Counted from the first letter of the stretch, positions 35,780 to 45,235 are shown. The stretch is 64,000 bases of DNA from Arthrobacter sp. DWC3 (GCF_002929375.1 NZ_PJIP01000005.1:62001-126000), one strand, 5' to 3'. Translations and numbers: made by a program. The notes: generated by a model from the sequence alone, not told the origin.

Positions 35780-36141
35780 GCGCGGCCCCCGAAGAGGGGG
35801 AGCCAGGCGCTGAGGTCGGCGCGCTGTCCGGACGCCGCCACCTTGCCGGCAGCGACCGCCGCCGGCCAGTCCGTGCCGCCGGTGACGAGGGCCAGCCAGG
35901 TGGCCGCGTCCATCTCGACGACGTTCGGGGGAGTGCCCCGCGTGTGGCGGGGGCCCTCGACGCACTGGGTCACGCCGAACGGCGGCACCCGGACCTCCAC
36001 GCTGTTGCCGGGCGCCCGTTCGGCGAGCTCCTCGAGCGCGAAGCGCACTGCGGTGGCCAGTTCCGTCCGCCCCGCCGAGCCGTCGGCCACCTGCGCGAGG
36101 GCCCGGTGTCCGTCCTCAGCGGTGATGCGTCGCCGTGCCAT
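35776..36141 (-). CDS. Sterol carrier (SCP2-type) family protein
   Basis: A 121-residue small soluble protein: '[33 protein letters not shown]', '[17 protein letters not shown]' and '[14 protein letters not shown]', which fit the bacterial SCP2/MDMPI C-terminal fold. The family binds hydrophobic ligands in some cases, but the ligand here is unknown. It lies 8 bases after the asparaginase stop and overlaps the DUF2079 start by four bases, so it is the middle gene of a tight operon. Confidence 0.8.
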   Translation of the reverse strand: MARRRITAEDGHRALAQVADGSAGRTELATAVRFALEELAERAPGNSVEVRVPPFGVTQCVEGPRHTRGTPPNVVEMDAATWLALVTGGTDWPAAVAAGKVAASGQRADLSAWLPLFGGRA

Positions 36142-36149
36142 GGTCCGGC

Positions 36150-37154
36150 CTAGTCGAGCAGTGCCATGACGGGAGCGGCGAGCCGCAGGCTGCCGACCGG
36201 GCGGCCGCCGCCGAGGACCGGAGGGACCACCTTGGCGAGGACGTCCCCCACCCTGTCCGCGTCGATGGCTCCGGAGGCGGCGAGGAGGGTCAGGCCCACG
36301 AGGGTCGCAGCCCGCGAGTTGCCGTCCAGCACCTTGAGGGCCAGGGCCGCTCCGGTCGGTGCGGCCAGGACGAGGACACCCTCCGCCCCGCTCTTGGCGA
36401 TGACCCCGAGGTCCTCCATGACCACCGAGTTCTCCATGCCCTCACCGTGCACGGCCCAGGGGTAGTCCAGCATCGCGGTGGCGATCGTCGCGGCCCGCGC
36501 GTCCGCGTGCTTGTCCGAGGGGGCCTTCGCGATTCTGCCGATACCGCGTGCGAGACCCGTGAGCGAGACGGCGGCCACGGGTGCGCCGCAGCCGTCCACG
36601 GCCCACGCCGCCACGGTCTCCTCCGTGTACTCCTCGATGACCGAGGCCACGGATCGCTGCAGCGGGTGCGTGGGCTCGAGGTAGGTGTCGGTGTCCCAGC
36701 CGTTCTCCGTGCACGCCCAGAGGAAGGCGGCGTGCTTGCCCGAGCAGTTGAAGGCGATGCGCTGCCTGCCCTTGCCGTCGCGGACGAGCCCGTTGCGGGC
36801 CTCCTCGTCCTGCGGCCAGTCGGCAGGGCACTGGAGGTGGTCCTCGGTGACGCCGGCGGCGTCGAGCATGGTGCGCACCACGTCCATGTGACGGGCGCTG
36901 GCCACGTGGCTCGCTGCGGCGAGCGCCACCTGCGGGCCGCGCAGCGGTACGCCGGCCTTCATGCTCGCGAGCGCCTGGAAGGGCTTGAGGGTGGAGCGCG
37001 GGAAGACAGGACTCGTGATGTCCCCGAGTTCGGTCACGACGGTACCGTCGGCGGCCAGGACGACGGCGGCGCCCACGTGGCGGGACTCGATGAAACCGTT
37101 GCGTTCGAGGACGGCGAAGTCCACGGCGTCGGTCGTGGTGAAGGTGGAGGGCAT
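36150..37154 (-). CDS. Asparaginase (L-asparaginase II family)
   Basis: A 334-residue protein of the AnsA-unrelated asparaginase II family (PF06089). '[17 protein letters not shown]', '[14 protein letters not shown]', '[13 protein letters not shown]', 'HLQCP', '[13 protein letters not shown]' and 'DGCGAPV' are the conserved stretches, with Ser, Lys and Cys that line the active site. It hydrolyses L-asparagine to aspartate and ammonia. ATG 37154 follows GGAG; longer readings lack conserved sequence. It is the first gene of a minus-strand operon with SCP2, DUF2079 and a membrane protein. Confidence 0.9.
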   Translation of the reverse strand: MPSTFTTTDAVDFAVLERNGFIESRHVGAAVVLAADGTVVTELGDITSPVFPRSTLKPFQALASMKAGVPLRGPQVALAAASHVASARHMDVVRTMLDAAGVTEDHLQCPADWPQDEEARNGLVRDGKGRQRIAFNCSGKHAAFLWACTENGWDTDTYLEPTHPLQRSVASVIEEYTEETVAAWAVDGCGAPVAAVSLTGLARGIGRIAKAPSDKHADARAATIATAMLDYPWAVHGEGMENSVVMEDLGVIAKSGAEGVLVLAAPTGAALALKVLDGNSRAATLVGLTLLAASGAIDADRVGDVLAKVVPPVLGGGRPVGSLRLAAPVMALLD

Positions 37155-37258
37155 GTCTCCAGTATTCCCTACCCGTGGTGCCGGGCCCGGCGCACGGCCT
37201 CTTCGCCGTCGAGGGGGGACGTCATCGGGAACAGCGCGACATCCGTCGCCGTGAACCG

Positions 37259-37287
37259 TTGACTCTCCCGCCCCCAGGGACAACAGT
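37259..37287 (+). promoter_or_regulatory. Possible promoter of the subtilase gene
   Basis: TTGACT (37259-37264) and AACAGT (37282-37287) are 17 bases apart, in the 301-base gap 37155-37455. The leader would be about 160 bases. No other feature was recognised in the gap. Confidence 0.45.
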
Positions 37288-37455
37288 AGGAACACTTCGC
37301 TCCGCCCCTCACGGGACACGTCTGGTCGCCGCTGGTAGCGCCTACTTCTCAGGTACATCACTCACAGGTCTCACGGTGTCAACGGTGGTACCGGCGGGCT
37401 CCTCGGGGCCCGGTCTCCGGCTGGTCAGCCCGATCGATCCCCACGGAGGAGAGTC

Positions 37456-40400
37456 ATGAGCAAGTCGAACCGTCGGACTGCAGGAGCGGCCATCGCGCTG
37501 CTGGCCGGCATCGCCCTGGCAGCCGGCACGGTGACCGCGGCCCCCGCCGTGGAACGCGCGCCGCAGGAGGCCCCGACCGCGCAGGGCCTCGGCTCGCTGG
37601 CCCCACCGGACCTCAAGATCTCGCAGGACCTGCAGACCCGCAGCGGACAGGTCTCGGCCTTCGTCCAGTTCGAGGGCACGGGAGCCTTCGAGCAGACCCA
37701 GCCGGCGGACGTGCGGGCCGGCCTCTCCGCGCCCGTCCCGAAGGTCGCCGAGGTGCAGCGCATCCGGGCCGGCATCGAGGCCCGGGCGGAGCAGGTCACC
37801 GCCGATGCCGGCGCCACGGGCCTGTACACCACCACCAACACGATCCCCGGCGTCGCCATCACGGGAGACGCCGGCCGGATCCGCGCGCTGGCCGGCCGCG
37901 CCGACGTCCGCAAGATCACCGGGATCGTCCCCAAGACGCTCGACAACAAGGGCGGCGTCATCGACACCGGGGCCCTCGCGTCCTGGGTCCAGCGGGACCA
38001 GACCGGCAAGGGCATCACCATCGCCGTCCTCGACACCGGGCTGGACTACACGCACGCCGGTTTCGGCGGCCCCGGCACCATCGAGGCCTTCGACGCCGCG
38101 AAGGCGTCGACCATCCTGCCGGACGCGGCCTCGGGCCTGTACGATCCCGCGAAGTTCATCGGCGGCTACGACCTCGTGGGGGACGCCTACAACGCGGACC
38201 CGGGGTCGCCGACCTACAACCCGGTGGCGGTCCCCGACGGCAATCCGCTCGACTGCGAGAGCCACGGCTCCCACGTCTCCGGCACCGCCGCCGGCTACGG
38301 CGTCAACGACGACGGCACCACCTTCCGCGGCGACTACTCGACCCTCACCGCCGACCAGGTCAACGCCATGCGCATCGGCCCGGGCACGGCACCGGAGGCC
38401 GGGCTCGTCAGCCTCCGCGTCTTCGGGTGCGAGGGCTCGAGCGAACTCGTGGGCCTCGCCCTGGATTACGTCCTCGACCCGAACCAGGACGGCGACTTCT
38501 CGGACCGCGCGAGCATCGTCAACATGTCCCTCGGGTCCAGTTTCCCCGCGTACGACGACCCCGAGATCGACATCGTCGACAGCCTGACCGACCAGGGCAT
38601 CCTGTCCGTGGTGTCGTCCGGCAACGGTGGGGACGTCTTCGACAACGGCGGCACGCCGGGCAGCGCGGGGTCGGCCCTGACCGTCGCCAACTCGGTCGGG
38701 TCCCAGGTCACCCTCGACGGCGTGGACGTCCTCGCGCCGGCCGACGTCGCCGGCCGTGCAGCCGGCCAGTACAGCGTGGGCTTCACCGGCTACGCGACGG
38801 CCACCGAGGCGCAGCTGACCGGCGACGTCGTCCTAGCGCCCGCCGCGAACAGGTTCGGCTGCGCCCCGTTCGACGCCGGGTCGCTCGCGGGCAAGTGGGT
38901 CTGGCTGCAGTGGGAGGAGAACGGGGCATCGCCCTGCGGCTCGGCGGTCCGGTTCGACAACGCGCAGGCGGCCGGAGCCACGGGCGTCGTGCTCGACTCG
39001 CCCCGGTCGGTCTTCGCCGCGGGGATCGCCGGCAACGCGGGCATCCCGGGCGTGCAGTTCAACGCGGCGTCCTCCGACAGGCTCCGCCCCGCCGCCACCG
39101 CGGGCACCCTCCGGATCCGCCTCGCGGCCGGGTTGCGCGGCACCTCGATCGGCGCGTCGAACGCCCTCGACACCCTGAGTGCCAGCTCGTCGCGCGGAGT
39201 CCACGGATCCAACGGCGTGGTCAAGCCCGACGTCGCAGCGCCCGGCACGTCCATCGGCTCGGTGCAGGTCGGCACGGGCAACCAGCCGTCCGTGAAGACC
39301 GGCACCTCCATGGCCGCGCCGAACGTGGCCGGTATCGCCGCGCTCGTCATGGCCGCCACGGGCTACGACCCCTCCCAGGTCAAGAGCATCATCATGAACA
39401 CCGCGACGCACGACCTCCTCACCACCGGTGGGATCGTCCACGCCCCGAACCGCACCGGGTCCGGGCGCGTCGACGCCCTGGGCGCCCTGAACGCGACCTC
39501 GTTCGCCTACGCCTCGGAGGATCCCACGCTGACCACGGTGGGCTTCGGCGTCCTCGAGGTCGGCGCCGACCCTCTCGTGCTGACGCGACAGATCACGGTG
39601 GAGAACCGGTCGGACGCCCCGGTCGGCTACACCGCCCAGTACCTCGCGGCCACCACCATGCCGGGCGTCGACATCGCGGTCACCGCCGGCGGGACCGGCA
39701 CTGCCACGGCGGACGTCCCGGCCCGCGGCTCGGCGACCTTCGACGTCGTCCTGTCCATCGCGGATCCGACGCAACTGGCCAAGACCCTCGACCCCGCCGC
39801 GGAGCGGGTGCAGCTCGGCATCCCGCGCCAGTACATCGCCGACGCCTCCGGACGCGTGCAGTTCACCGGCACCGGAACCGCCGCGACGCTGCGGGTACCG
39901 GTCCATGCCGCACCCAAGCCGACCGCGGACCTCAGCGCCGGCACGGCGCTCGCGTTCGACACCCCGGCCGACCTCGAGAGCGACCTCACATTCACGGGCC
40001 GCGGCCTGCTGCAGGGCGGCGCCGATTCGCTGTACGCGTCGGTCGCCTCCCCGTTCGTCCTCGGCGCGGAGAGCCCCCGCCAGGAGTCGCTGCCGCTCGA
40101 GTCGCTGTACGCCCTCGACCTGAAGTCCGTGGGGGCGTCGTCGACCGTCCCCGGCGTGGTGGCGGCGGGCGGGACTCCCTCCGACGGCACGCTGTCCGTC
40201 GGGATCAGCACGTGGGCCAACTGGAACACGCTCTCGAGCGCACCCCAGATCCTCGTCGAGCTCGACACCGACAACAACGGTGAGCCGGAGTTCCTCGCGC
40301 GGACCGGTCGTGCGGCGAACGTCGACCTGGTGCTCTTCAACGTGTATCCCGTGGGTGACGACGGTGTGGTCGGGGCCGTCCCGGTCGGTGGCGGTGCCGC

Positions 40401-40779
40401 CAACAACGTGGCCGGCAACGTGGACACCAACCTGCTCGACACGAACGTGGTGACCCTCCCCATCCGCGTGGCGGCTCTGGGCCTCGATCCCGCGGCGACC
40501 GGCGCCCTCTCGTACCGCGTGTGGACGTCGAGCGCCTTCAGCATCGACGACTCGGGCACGGCGGTCCCGGTGGACACCACGGACTGGATCCCGTTCAGCG
40601 TCACGCAGCCGGCGCTCTGGTTCGAGGGGACCACCTCCGACACGAGCTTCATCGCGACCGCCGGGTCCGTGCTGCGGGTGCACCGCGCCGCGGGGGACAC
40701 GAGCGGCCGGGCCCTGTTCCTCCACCACCACAACGCGTCCGGGGATCGCGACGAGATCCTGGACATCGCATCCGACTGA
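37456..40779 (+). CDS. Secreted subtilisin-like serine protease (S8) with PA domain
   Basis: A 1107-residue secreted protease. A signal peptide (about 1-30) is followed by an I9-type propeptide (about 65-150), then the S8 catalytic domain with Asp193 ('VLDTGLDYTH'), His270 ('SHGSHVSG') and Ser618 ('GTSMAAPN'). A PA domain is inserted between His and Ser (about 430-570). The C-terminal 400 residues form beta-rich domains of unknown binding specificity. No sortase motif or membrane anchor is seen, so it is probably released. ATG 37456 follows GGAGGAGAG. It is a single-gene unit ending in a 13-bp hairpin, and probably digests proteins outside the cell. Confidence 0.93.
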   Translation: MSKSNRRTAGAAIALLAGIALAAGTVTAAPAVERAPQEAPTAQGLGSLAPPDLKISQDLQTRSGQVSAFVQFEGTGAFEQTQPADVRAGLSAPVPKVAEVQRIRAGIEARAEQVTADAGATGLYTTTNTIPGVAITGDAGRIRALAGRADVRKITGIVPKTLDNKGGVIDTGALASWVQRDQTGKGITIAVLDTGLDYTHAGFGGPGTIEAFDAAKASTILPDAASGLYDPAKFIGGYDLVGDAYNADPGSPTYNPVAVPDGNPLDCESHGSHVSGTAAGYGVNDDGTTFRGDYSTLTADQVNAMRIGPGTAPEAGLVSLRVFGCEGSSELVGLALDYVLDPNQDGDFSDRASIVNMSLGSSFPAYDDPEIDIVDSLTDQGILSVVSSGNGGDVFDNGGTPGSAGSALTVANSVGSQVTLDGVDVLAPADVAGRAAGQYSVGFTGYATATEAQLTGDVVLAPAANRFGCAPFDAGSLAGKWVWLQWEENGASPCGSAVRFDNAQAAGATGVVLDSPRSVFAAGIAGNAGIPGVQFNAASSDRLRPAATAGTLRIRLAAGLRGTSIGASNALDTLSASSSRGVHGSNGVVKPDVAAPGTSIGSVQVGTGNQPSVKTGTSMAAPNVAGIAALVMAATGYDPSQVKSIIMNTATHDLLTTGGIVHAPNRTGSGRVDALGALNATSFAYASEDPTLTTVGFGVLEVGADPLVLTRQITVENRSDAPVGYTAQYLAATTMPGVDIAVTAGGTGTATADVPARGSATFDVVLSIADPTQLAKTLDPAAERVQLGIPRQYIADASGRVQFTGTGTAATLRVPVHAAPKPTADLSAGTALAFDTPADLESDLTFTGRGLLQGGADSLYASVASPFVLGAESPRQESLPLESLYALDLKSVGASSTVPGVVAAGGTPSDGTLSVGISTWANWNTLSSAPQILVELDTDNNGEPEFLARTGRAANVDLVLFNVYPVGDDGVVGAVPVGGGAANNVAGNVDTNLLDTNVVTLPIRVAALGLDPAATGALSYRVWTSSAFSIDDSGTAVPVDTTDWIPFSVTQPALWFEGTTSDTSFIATAGSVLRVHRAAGDTSGRALFLHHHNASGDRDEILDIASD

Positions 40780-40798
40780 TCCGCCGCTCCTCCGCGAA

Positions 40799-40837
40799 CT
40801 GCGCCCACCGGAGAGAACGGGCATCCGGTGGGCGCAG
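40799..40837. terminator. Bidirectional terminator between subtilase and molybdopterin oxidoreductase genes
   Basis: CTGCGCCCACCGG (40799-40811) pairs perfectly with CCGGTGGGCGCAG (40825-40837) across a 13-base loop. Confidence 0.85.
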
Positions 40838-40870
40838 ACCTTCGGAGCGCGCGGCTCCGGGCTCGGGGAC

Positions 40871-42565
40871 CTACCTGACCGTGAACTGCACCGTCTGCCA
40901 GCCCGACGCGCCGTTCGGGACCGTGTCGGCGCGCTCCTCCGTCTGGAGCCCGTCGACGCGGTCCGTGGCGCGGGCCCGGACGGTGTGCAGGCCGGACTCC
41001 AGGGTGAGCTCGTGGGACCACTGGCGCCAGGTGTCCACGGACGCCTCGGCCGCGAGGGTCACGCCCTCCCAGTCGCCGCCGTCCACCGAGACCTCGACCT
41101 TCGTGATGCCGCGCTGCTGTGACCAGGCGACACCGCCGATCATCACCGAGCCGGCGTCGAGCGACGCGAAGGGCTTCGGGACCTCGACGCGGGCCATGGT
41201 CTTGATGGGGCCCTTCTCGGACCAGCCGCGGTCCGTCCAGTATGCGGTCCTGTCCGCGAAGCGGGTCACCTCGAGGTCCACGACCCATTTGGTGGCGGAC
41301 ACGTAGCCGTACAGCCCGGGCACCACCATGCGGACGGGGAACCCGTGTTCCACCGGCAGCGGTTCACCGTTCATGGCGATGGCGAGGATGGCGTCGCGGT
41401 CGTCCTGCAGAACGGGCAGGGGCGTGGAGGCGCTGAAGCCGTCGGAACTCGTGGACAGGACCATGTCGGCGCCGTCGAGGGGCTTCGCCCGGGCCAGGAC
41501 CTCGCGGAGCGGGTACCCGAGCCACTTCGCGTTGCCGGCGAGGAACCCGCCCACCGGGTTGGAGACGCAGGTGAGCGTCACGTGGCGTTCGATCAGGTCG
41601 GCGTCGAGGAGGTCCTGGAAGGAGAGCTCGAACTCCTCCTCGACCATGCCGTGCACGCGCAGCACCCAGTCCTCGGTGGTGAGCTGCGGGACGCTCAGCG
41701 CGGTATCGATGCGGTAGAAGTCGCCGTTCGGGGTGATGAACGGCGTAACGCCCTCGACGGGGGACTGCACGCCCGCCGGGAGGGCGGGCGCCGCGCTGAC
41801 CGGTGCGGGGAACTGCAGGCCGTCCCGTACGGCGGCGATGTTGGTGCGGGCTCCCGCGAGGAGGCGTCCGCCACCCGCCGCCACTGCCGCGACGACGGCG
41901 GTGACGCCGGCCGCGGCGAAGAACCCGCGGCGCGAGGGCGTACGCGGGGTGGTCGCAGGAGGTGCGGCAGCGGTCGCGACGGAGGTCGCCACTGGTCCCG
42001 CGGGGGAGGGGACGTCGTCCCCGGGCGATTCCGTGATCAGGGCGTGCTCGTCCGTGCGGTCGGTGGCGCGGTCGCGCAGGGACGCGCCGGGAGGAGCGGA
42101 TGGTGCCACGGCGGCGTGCCGCAGCCGTGCGACGAGCCACCGGAGGGCCAGCAGGCCCGCGGCGGTGCCCACCACGGTGGGGACGGCGTCGGGCAGGGCT
42201 GCTCCGGCCCGGGTCAGGACGCACGCCAGGATGATGGTCCCCATGAGGAGGACCCCGGCCACGCCCAGCGCCCAGCGCCGGAAGGCCACGATGCCGAGGA
42301 CGGCCGCCAGGAGCGTGATGGTGATGCCCATGCCGACCAGCAGGGCCAGCTTGTCGCTGGTGCCGAAGGTGTCGATCGCGAACTCCTTCATCCACGGCGG
42401 CGTGAAGTCGATGAAGGTGGAGCCCATCGCGACGATCGGGGTGGCACTGGCGCGGAAGAAGGCGCCGGCGAGTTCGGCGATCCCGAGCACCACGCCCGCG
42501 GCGAGGATCCCGGCCAGGGCGGCGAGGAGGGAGGTACCGCGGCGGCGCTCGGTCAGGTTGCTCAT
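40871..42565 (-). CDS. Membrane-anchored molybdopterin-dependent oxidoreductase (sulfite oxidase/YedY-like)
   Basis: A 564-residue protein. Residues 1-140 hold four or five transmembrane helices; a linker with 'SRRGFFAAAG' (about 215-225) and another hydrophobic stretch lead to the extracytoplasmic enzyme domain (about 285-470), where Cys in 'TLTCVSNPVGG' is the expected molybdenum ligand, with 'YGYVSATKWVVDLEV'. A Mo-co dimerisation domain (about 480-564) ends the protein. The family oxidises or reduces small sulfur compounds or protein methionine sulfoxide; the substrate is unknown here. ATG 42565 is chosen as the start of the helices; the longer frame overlaps purD. It is divergent from purD. 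Confidence 0.87.
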   Translation of the reverse strand: MSNLTERRRGTSLLAALAGILAAGVVLGIAELAGAFFRASATPIVAMGSTFIDFTPPWMKEFAIDTFGTSDKLALLVGMGITITLLAAVLGIVAFRRWALGVAGVLLMGTIILACVLTRAGAALPDAVPTVVGTAAGLLALRWLVARLRHAAVAPSAPPGASLRDRATDRTDEHALITESPGDDVPSPAGPVATSVATAAAPPATTPRTPSRRGFFAAAGVTAVVAAVAAGGGRLLAGARTNIAAVRDGLQFPAPVSAAPALPAGVQSPVEGVTPFITPNGDFYRIDTALSVPQLTTEDWVLRVHGMVEEEFELSFQDLLDADLIERHVTLTCVSNPVGGFLAGNAKWLGYPLREVLARAKPLDGADMVLSTSSDGFSASTPLPVLQDDRDAILAIAMNGEPLPVEHGFPVRMVVPGLYGYVSATKWVVDLEVTRFADRTAYWTDRGWSEKGPIKTMARVEVPKPFASLDAGSVMIGGVAWSQQRGITKVEVSVDGGDWEGVTLAAEASVDTWRQWSHELTLESGLHTVRARATDRVDGLQTEERADTVPNGASGWQTVQFTVR

Positions 42566-42654
42566 GGAAAGTATTCGGAGAGGGGCGGAAGGGGTATGGG
42601 TGCCGGGGTCGCCGTAACAGTGGACCCCCGGGCGTGCCGACCTGCCCCCTCCAG

Positions 42655-42660
42655 TACGCT
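42655..42660 (+). promoter_or_regulatory. Possible -10 element for a leaderless purD transcript
   Basis: TACGCT ends eight bases before the GTG start of purD, and no ribosome site is visible, which fits transcription starting at or very near the start codon. The -35 is poor. Confidence 0.4.
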
Positions 42661-42668
42661 GTCCTACT

Positions 42669-43961
42669 GTGAAGGTTCTCGTACTGGGCCCCGGAGGCCG
42701 CGAACACGCCCTCGTCCGGGCCCTGCTGGCCGATCCGTTCGTCCGGGAGGTGCATGCGGCTCCCGGCAATGCGGGGATCGCCGAGGACGTCCCCGTCCAC
42801 ACCATCGACGCGAACGATCCGGTGGCTGTCACCGACCTCGCGCGCTCGCTCGGCTCAGACCTCGTGGTCATCGGCCCCGAGGCGCCGCTCGCCGCCGGCG
42901 TCGCCGACGCCCTGATCGACGCGGGCGTCCCCGTCTTCGGTCCCACGAGGGCCGCCGCGCAGCTCGAGGCGTCCAAGGCCTTCGCGAAGCAGGTCATGGC
43001 CGCTGCCGGGGTGCCTACCGCGATGGCCCGCGTCGCAGCGACGGACGAGGAGGCGAACGAGGCGCTGTGCACCTTCGGTGCCCCCTACGTGGTGAAGGAC
43101 GACGGCCTCGCAGCAGGCAAGGGTGTGGTGGTGACCGACGACCTCGACGCCGCCCGCGCCCACGCCTCCGCCTGCTTCCAGGCCGGCGGCACCGTGGTCA
43201 TCGAGGAGTACCTCGACGGCCCCGAGGTCTCCCTGTTCGTCCTCTCCGACGGGCGCACCGTGGTGCCGCTCGCCCCGGCCCAGGACTTCAAGCGCATCCA
43301 CGACGGCGACCAGGGGCCCAACACCGGCGGCATGGGCGCCTACTCGCCGCTCGAGTGGGTTCCGGCCACGCTCGTCGAGGAGGTGCTCACCCGCGTGGCG
43401 CAGCCCGTCATCGACGAGATGGCGCACCGCGGCACGCCCTTCGCCGGGGTGCTGTACGTGGGCCTCGCCCTCACCTCGCGCGGCCTGCGCGTCATCGAGT
43501 TCAACGCGCGCTTCGGCGACCCCGAGACGCAGGCCGTCCTCGCCCGCCTCACGACACCGCTCGGCGGTGTGCTGCTCGCGGCCGCCAAGGGCACCCTCGA
43601 CCAGATCGACCCGCTCCTGTGGTCGCCCCAGGCCGCCGTCGCCGTCGTCCTGGCCTCCGAGCACTACCCCGACACCCCGGCCACCGGGCGGCGCGTCCGG
43701 GGACTGAAGAAGGCTGCCCGCGTGGACGGTGCACACGTGCTGCACGCGGGCACGAGGCTCGAGGACGGCAGGGTGGTCAGCGCCGGCGGGCGGGTTCTCG
43801 CCGTCGTCGGGCTCGGTGACTCGCTGGAGGACGCGCGGGCCACGGCCTACGAGGGCCTCTCGCGGATCGGGCTGGAGGGCGGGCAGTCCCGCACCGACAT
43901 CGCGCTCAAGGCCTCCAGGGCCGAGGTGGCCGTCCGCGGTCCGGCCGGGGCGCCGGCATGA
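42669..43961 (+). CDS. purD: Phosphoribosylamine-glycine ligase (GAR synthetase)
   Basis: A 430-residue ATP-grasp enzyme, the second step of purine synthesis. 'KVLVLGPGGREHALVRAL' at the start, 'YVVKDDGLAAGKGVVV' (ATP loop), 'GPNTGGMGAYSP' and 'FNARFGDPETQAVL' are diagnostic. The start is GTG 42669. Its stop overlaps the purC start by four bases (ATGA). It is divergent from the molybdopterin oxidoreductase gene across about 100 bases. Confidence 0.96.
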   Translation: MKVLVLGPGGREHALVRALLADPFVREVHAAPGNAGIAEDVPVHTIDANDPVAVTDLARSLGSDLVVIGPEAPLAAGVADALIDAGVPVFGPTRAAAQLEASKAFAKQVMAAAGVPTAMARVAATDEEANEALCTFGAPYVVKDDGLAAGKGVVVTDDLDAARAHASACFQAGGTVVIEEYLDGPEVSLFVLSDGRTVVPLAPAQDFKRIHDGDQGPNTGGMGAYSPLEWVPATLVEEVLTRVAQPVIDEMAHRGTPFAGVLYVGLALTSRGLRVIEFNARFGDPETQAVLARLTTPLGGVLLAAAKGTLDQIDPLLWSPQAAVAVVLASEHYPDTPATGRRVRGLKKAARVDGAHVLHAGTRLEDGRVVSAGGRVLAVVGLGDSLEDARATAYEGLSRIGLEGGQSRTDIALKASRAEVAVRGPAGAPA

Positions 43962-44857
43962 GCGGCTTCGCGCCCGTGCACGCGGAGCTGCCGGGCTGGC
44001 GGCACGTCTACTCCGGCAAGGTCCGCGACCTGTACGAGCCCGAGGACGGATCCGACGACGTCGTCCTGGTGGTCGCGAGCGATCGCATCAGCGCCTACGA
44101 CCACGTGCTCACCACGGAGATCCCCGACAAGGGGCGCGTCCTGACGCAGCTCAGCCTCTGGTGGTTCGAGCGGCTCACCGGCATCCCGAACCACGTCGTC
44201 GCCGCCGATGCGGCCGGAGGGGTGCCGGCGGCGGTCGAGGGCCGGGCGATGATCTGCCGGAAGCTCATCATGTACCCGATCGAGTGCATCGCCCGCGGGT
44301 ACCTCACGGGCAGCGGGCTGCTCGAGTACAGGGCGTCGCGCACGGTCTGCTCGCTGCCGCTGCCCGAAGGGCTCGTGGACGGTTCCCGCCTGGACCCCGC
44401 GCTCTTCACGCCGTCGGCCAAGGCCGAGGTGGGCGAGCACGACGAGAACATCTCCTACGACGCCGTCGTGGTGACGGTGGGCGACGACGCCGCGGCCCAG
44501 CTGCGCGCGCTCACCCTCGACATCTACACGCGGGCCGAGGCCATCGCCCGGGAGCGCGGCATCGTCCTCGCGGACACCAAGGTGGAGTTCGGGCTCGATC
44601 CCGCGACGGGCCGCATCACGCTCGGCGACGAGGTCCTCACACCCGACTCCTCGCGGTTCTGGGACGCCGCGCTGTACGCACCGGGGCAGGCGCAGCCCTC
44701 GTTCGACAAGCAGTTCGTGCGTGACTGGCTGACCTCGGACGCCTCCGGCTGGGACCGTCACTCGGAACCGCCGGCACTGCCCGACGACGTCGTCGAGCGG
44801 ACGCGCGCACGCTACATCGAGGCGTACGAGCGCCTGACGGGCCGCACCTTCGCCTGA
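43958..44857 (+). CDS. purC: Phosphoribosylaminoimidazole-succinocarboxamide synthase (SAICAR synthetase)
   Basis: A 299-residue enzyme of purine synthesis joining CAIR and aspartate. 'VYSGKVRDLYE', 'VVASDRISAYDHVL', 'IPNHVV', 'CIARGYLTGSG', 'ADTKVEFG' and 'DEVLTPDSSRFWDA' are the SAICAR-synthetase motifs. The ATG overlaps the purD stop (ATGA), so the pair is translationally coupled. An 11-bp tandem repeat begins ten bases after its stop; no ordinary terminator hairpin is seen there. Confidence 0.96.
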   Translation: MSGFAPVHAELPGWRHVYSGKVRDLYEPEDGSDDVVLVVASDRISAYDHVLTTEIPDKGRVLTQLSLWWFERLTGIPNHVVAADAAGGVPAAVEGRAMICRKLIMYPIECIARGYLTGSGLLEYRASRTVCSLPLPEGLVDGSRLDPALFTPSAKAEVGEHDENISYDAVVVTVGDDAAAQLRALTLDIYTRAEAIARERGIVLADTKVEFGLDPATGRITLGDEVLTPDSSRFWDAALYAPGQAQPSFDKQFVRDWLTSDASGWDRHSEPPALPDDVVERTRARYIEAYERLTGRTFA

Positions 44858-44866
44858 CGCCCTTCC

Positions 44867-44899
44867 GCCCGGTGCCCGCCCGGTGCCCGCCCGGTGCCC
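44867..44899 (+). repeat. 11-bp tandem repeat after purC
   Basis: Three exact copies of GCCCGGTGCCC. The gap 44858-45235 (378 bases) holds this repeat, a 16-bp repeat array at 45137-45183, and no gene that I can support. Confidence 0.9.
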
Positions 44900-45136
44900 G
44901 CCGTCGTTCCCGCCCTTCGGGCCCCGCGTACGGATTCGGCGGCGCGTCGGGGTGGAGCCTGCCGTGCCTGGCCCGAAAGCCATGAACGACGGCATGAGGG
45001 ACGGCGCCGGCAGCGCGGGGACGATGCCTGGCACCGGATCGTTCTCCCTACGGTCCGACCGGCAGTCCGGTCGGCGCCCGGGCCCCAGGGCCGTCACGAG
45101 GATCACCACCTCCGATCCGGCTCTCCTCCCATGCAG

Positions 45137-45183
45137 TTCCATTCGACACAGTTCCTATTCGACACCGTTTCCATTCGACACAG
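45137..45183 (+). repeat. Three 16-bp direct repeats upstream of the beta-propeller gene
   Basis: ATTCGACAC begins at 45141, 45157 and 45173, each copy preceded by a TTCC-type stretch, giving an exact 16-bp period. The last copy ends 52 bases before the GTG start. It could be an operator array or a recent duplication. Confidence 0.85.
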
Positions 45184-45235
45184 CGCCGTGCGGATCCTCA
45201 GGGCCACGAGCGGCGCCGAACCATCGAGGAGCACA

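Noticed and set aside
42566-42668. Purine riboswitch upstream of purD
   Set aside because: The gap is about 100 bases and GC rich, without the conserved junction sequences of known purine riboswitches.
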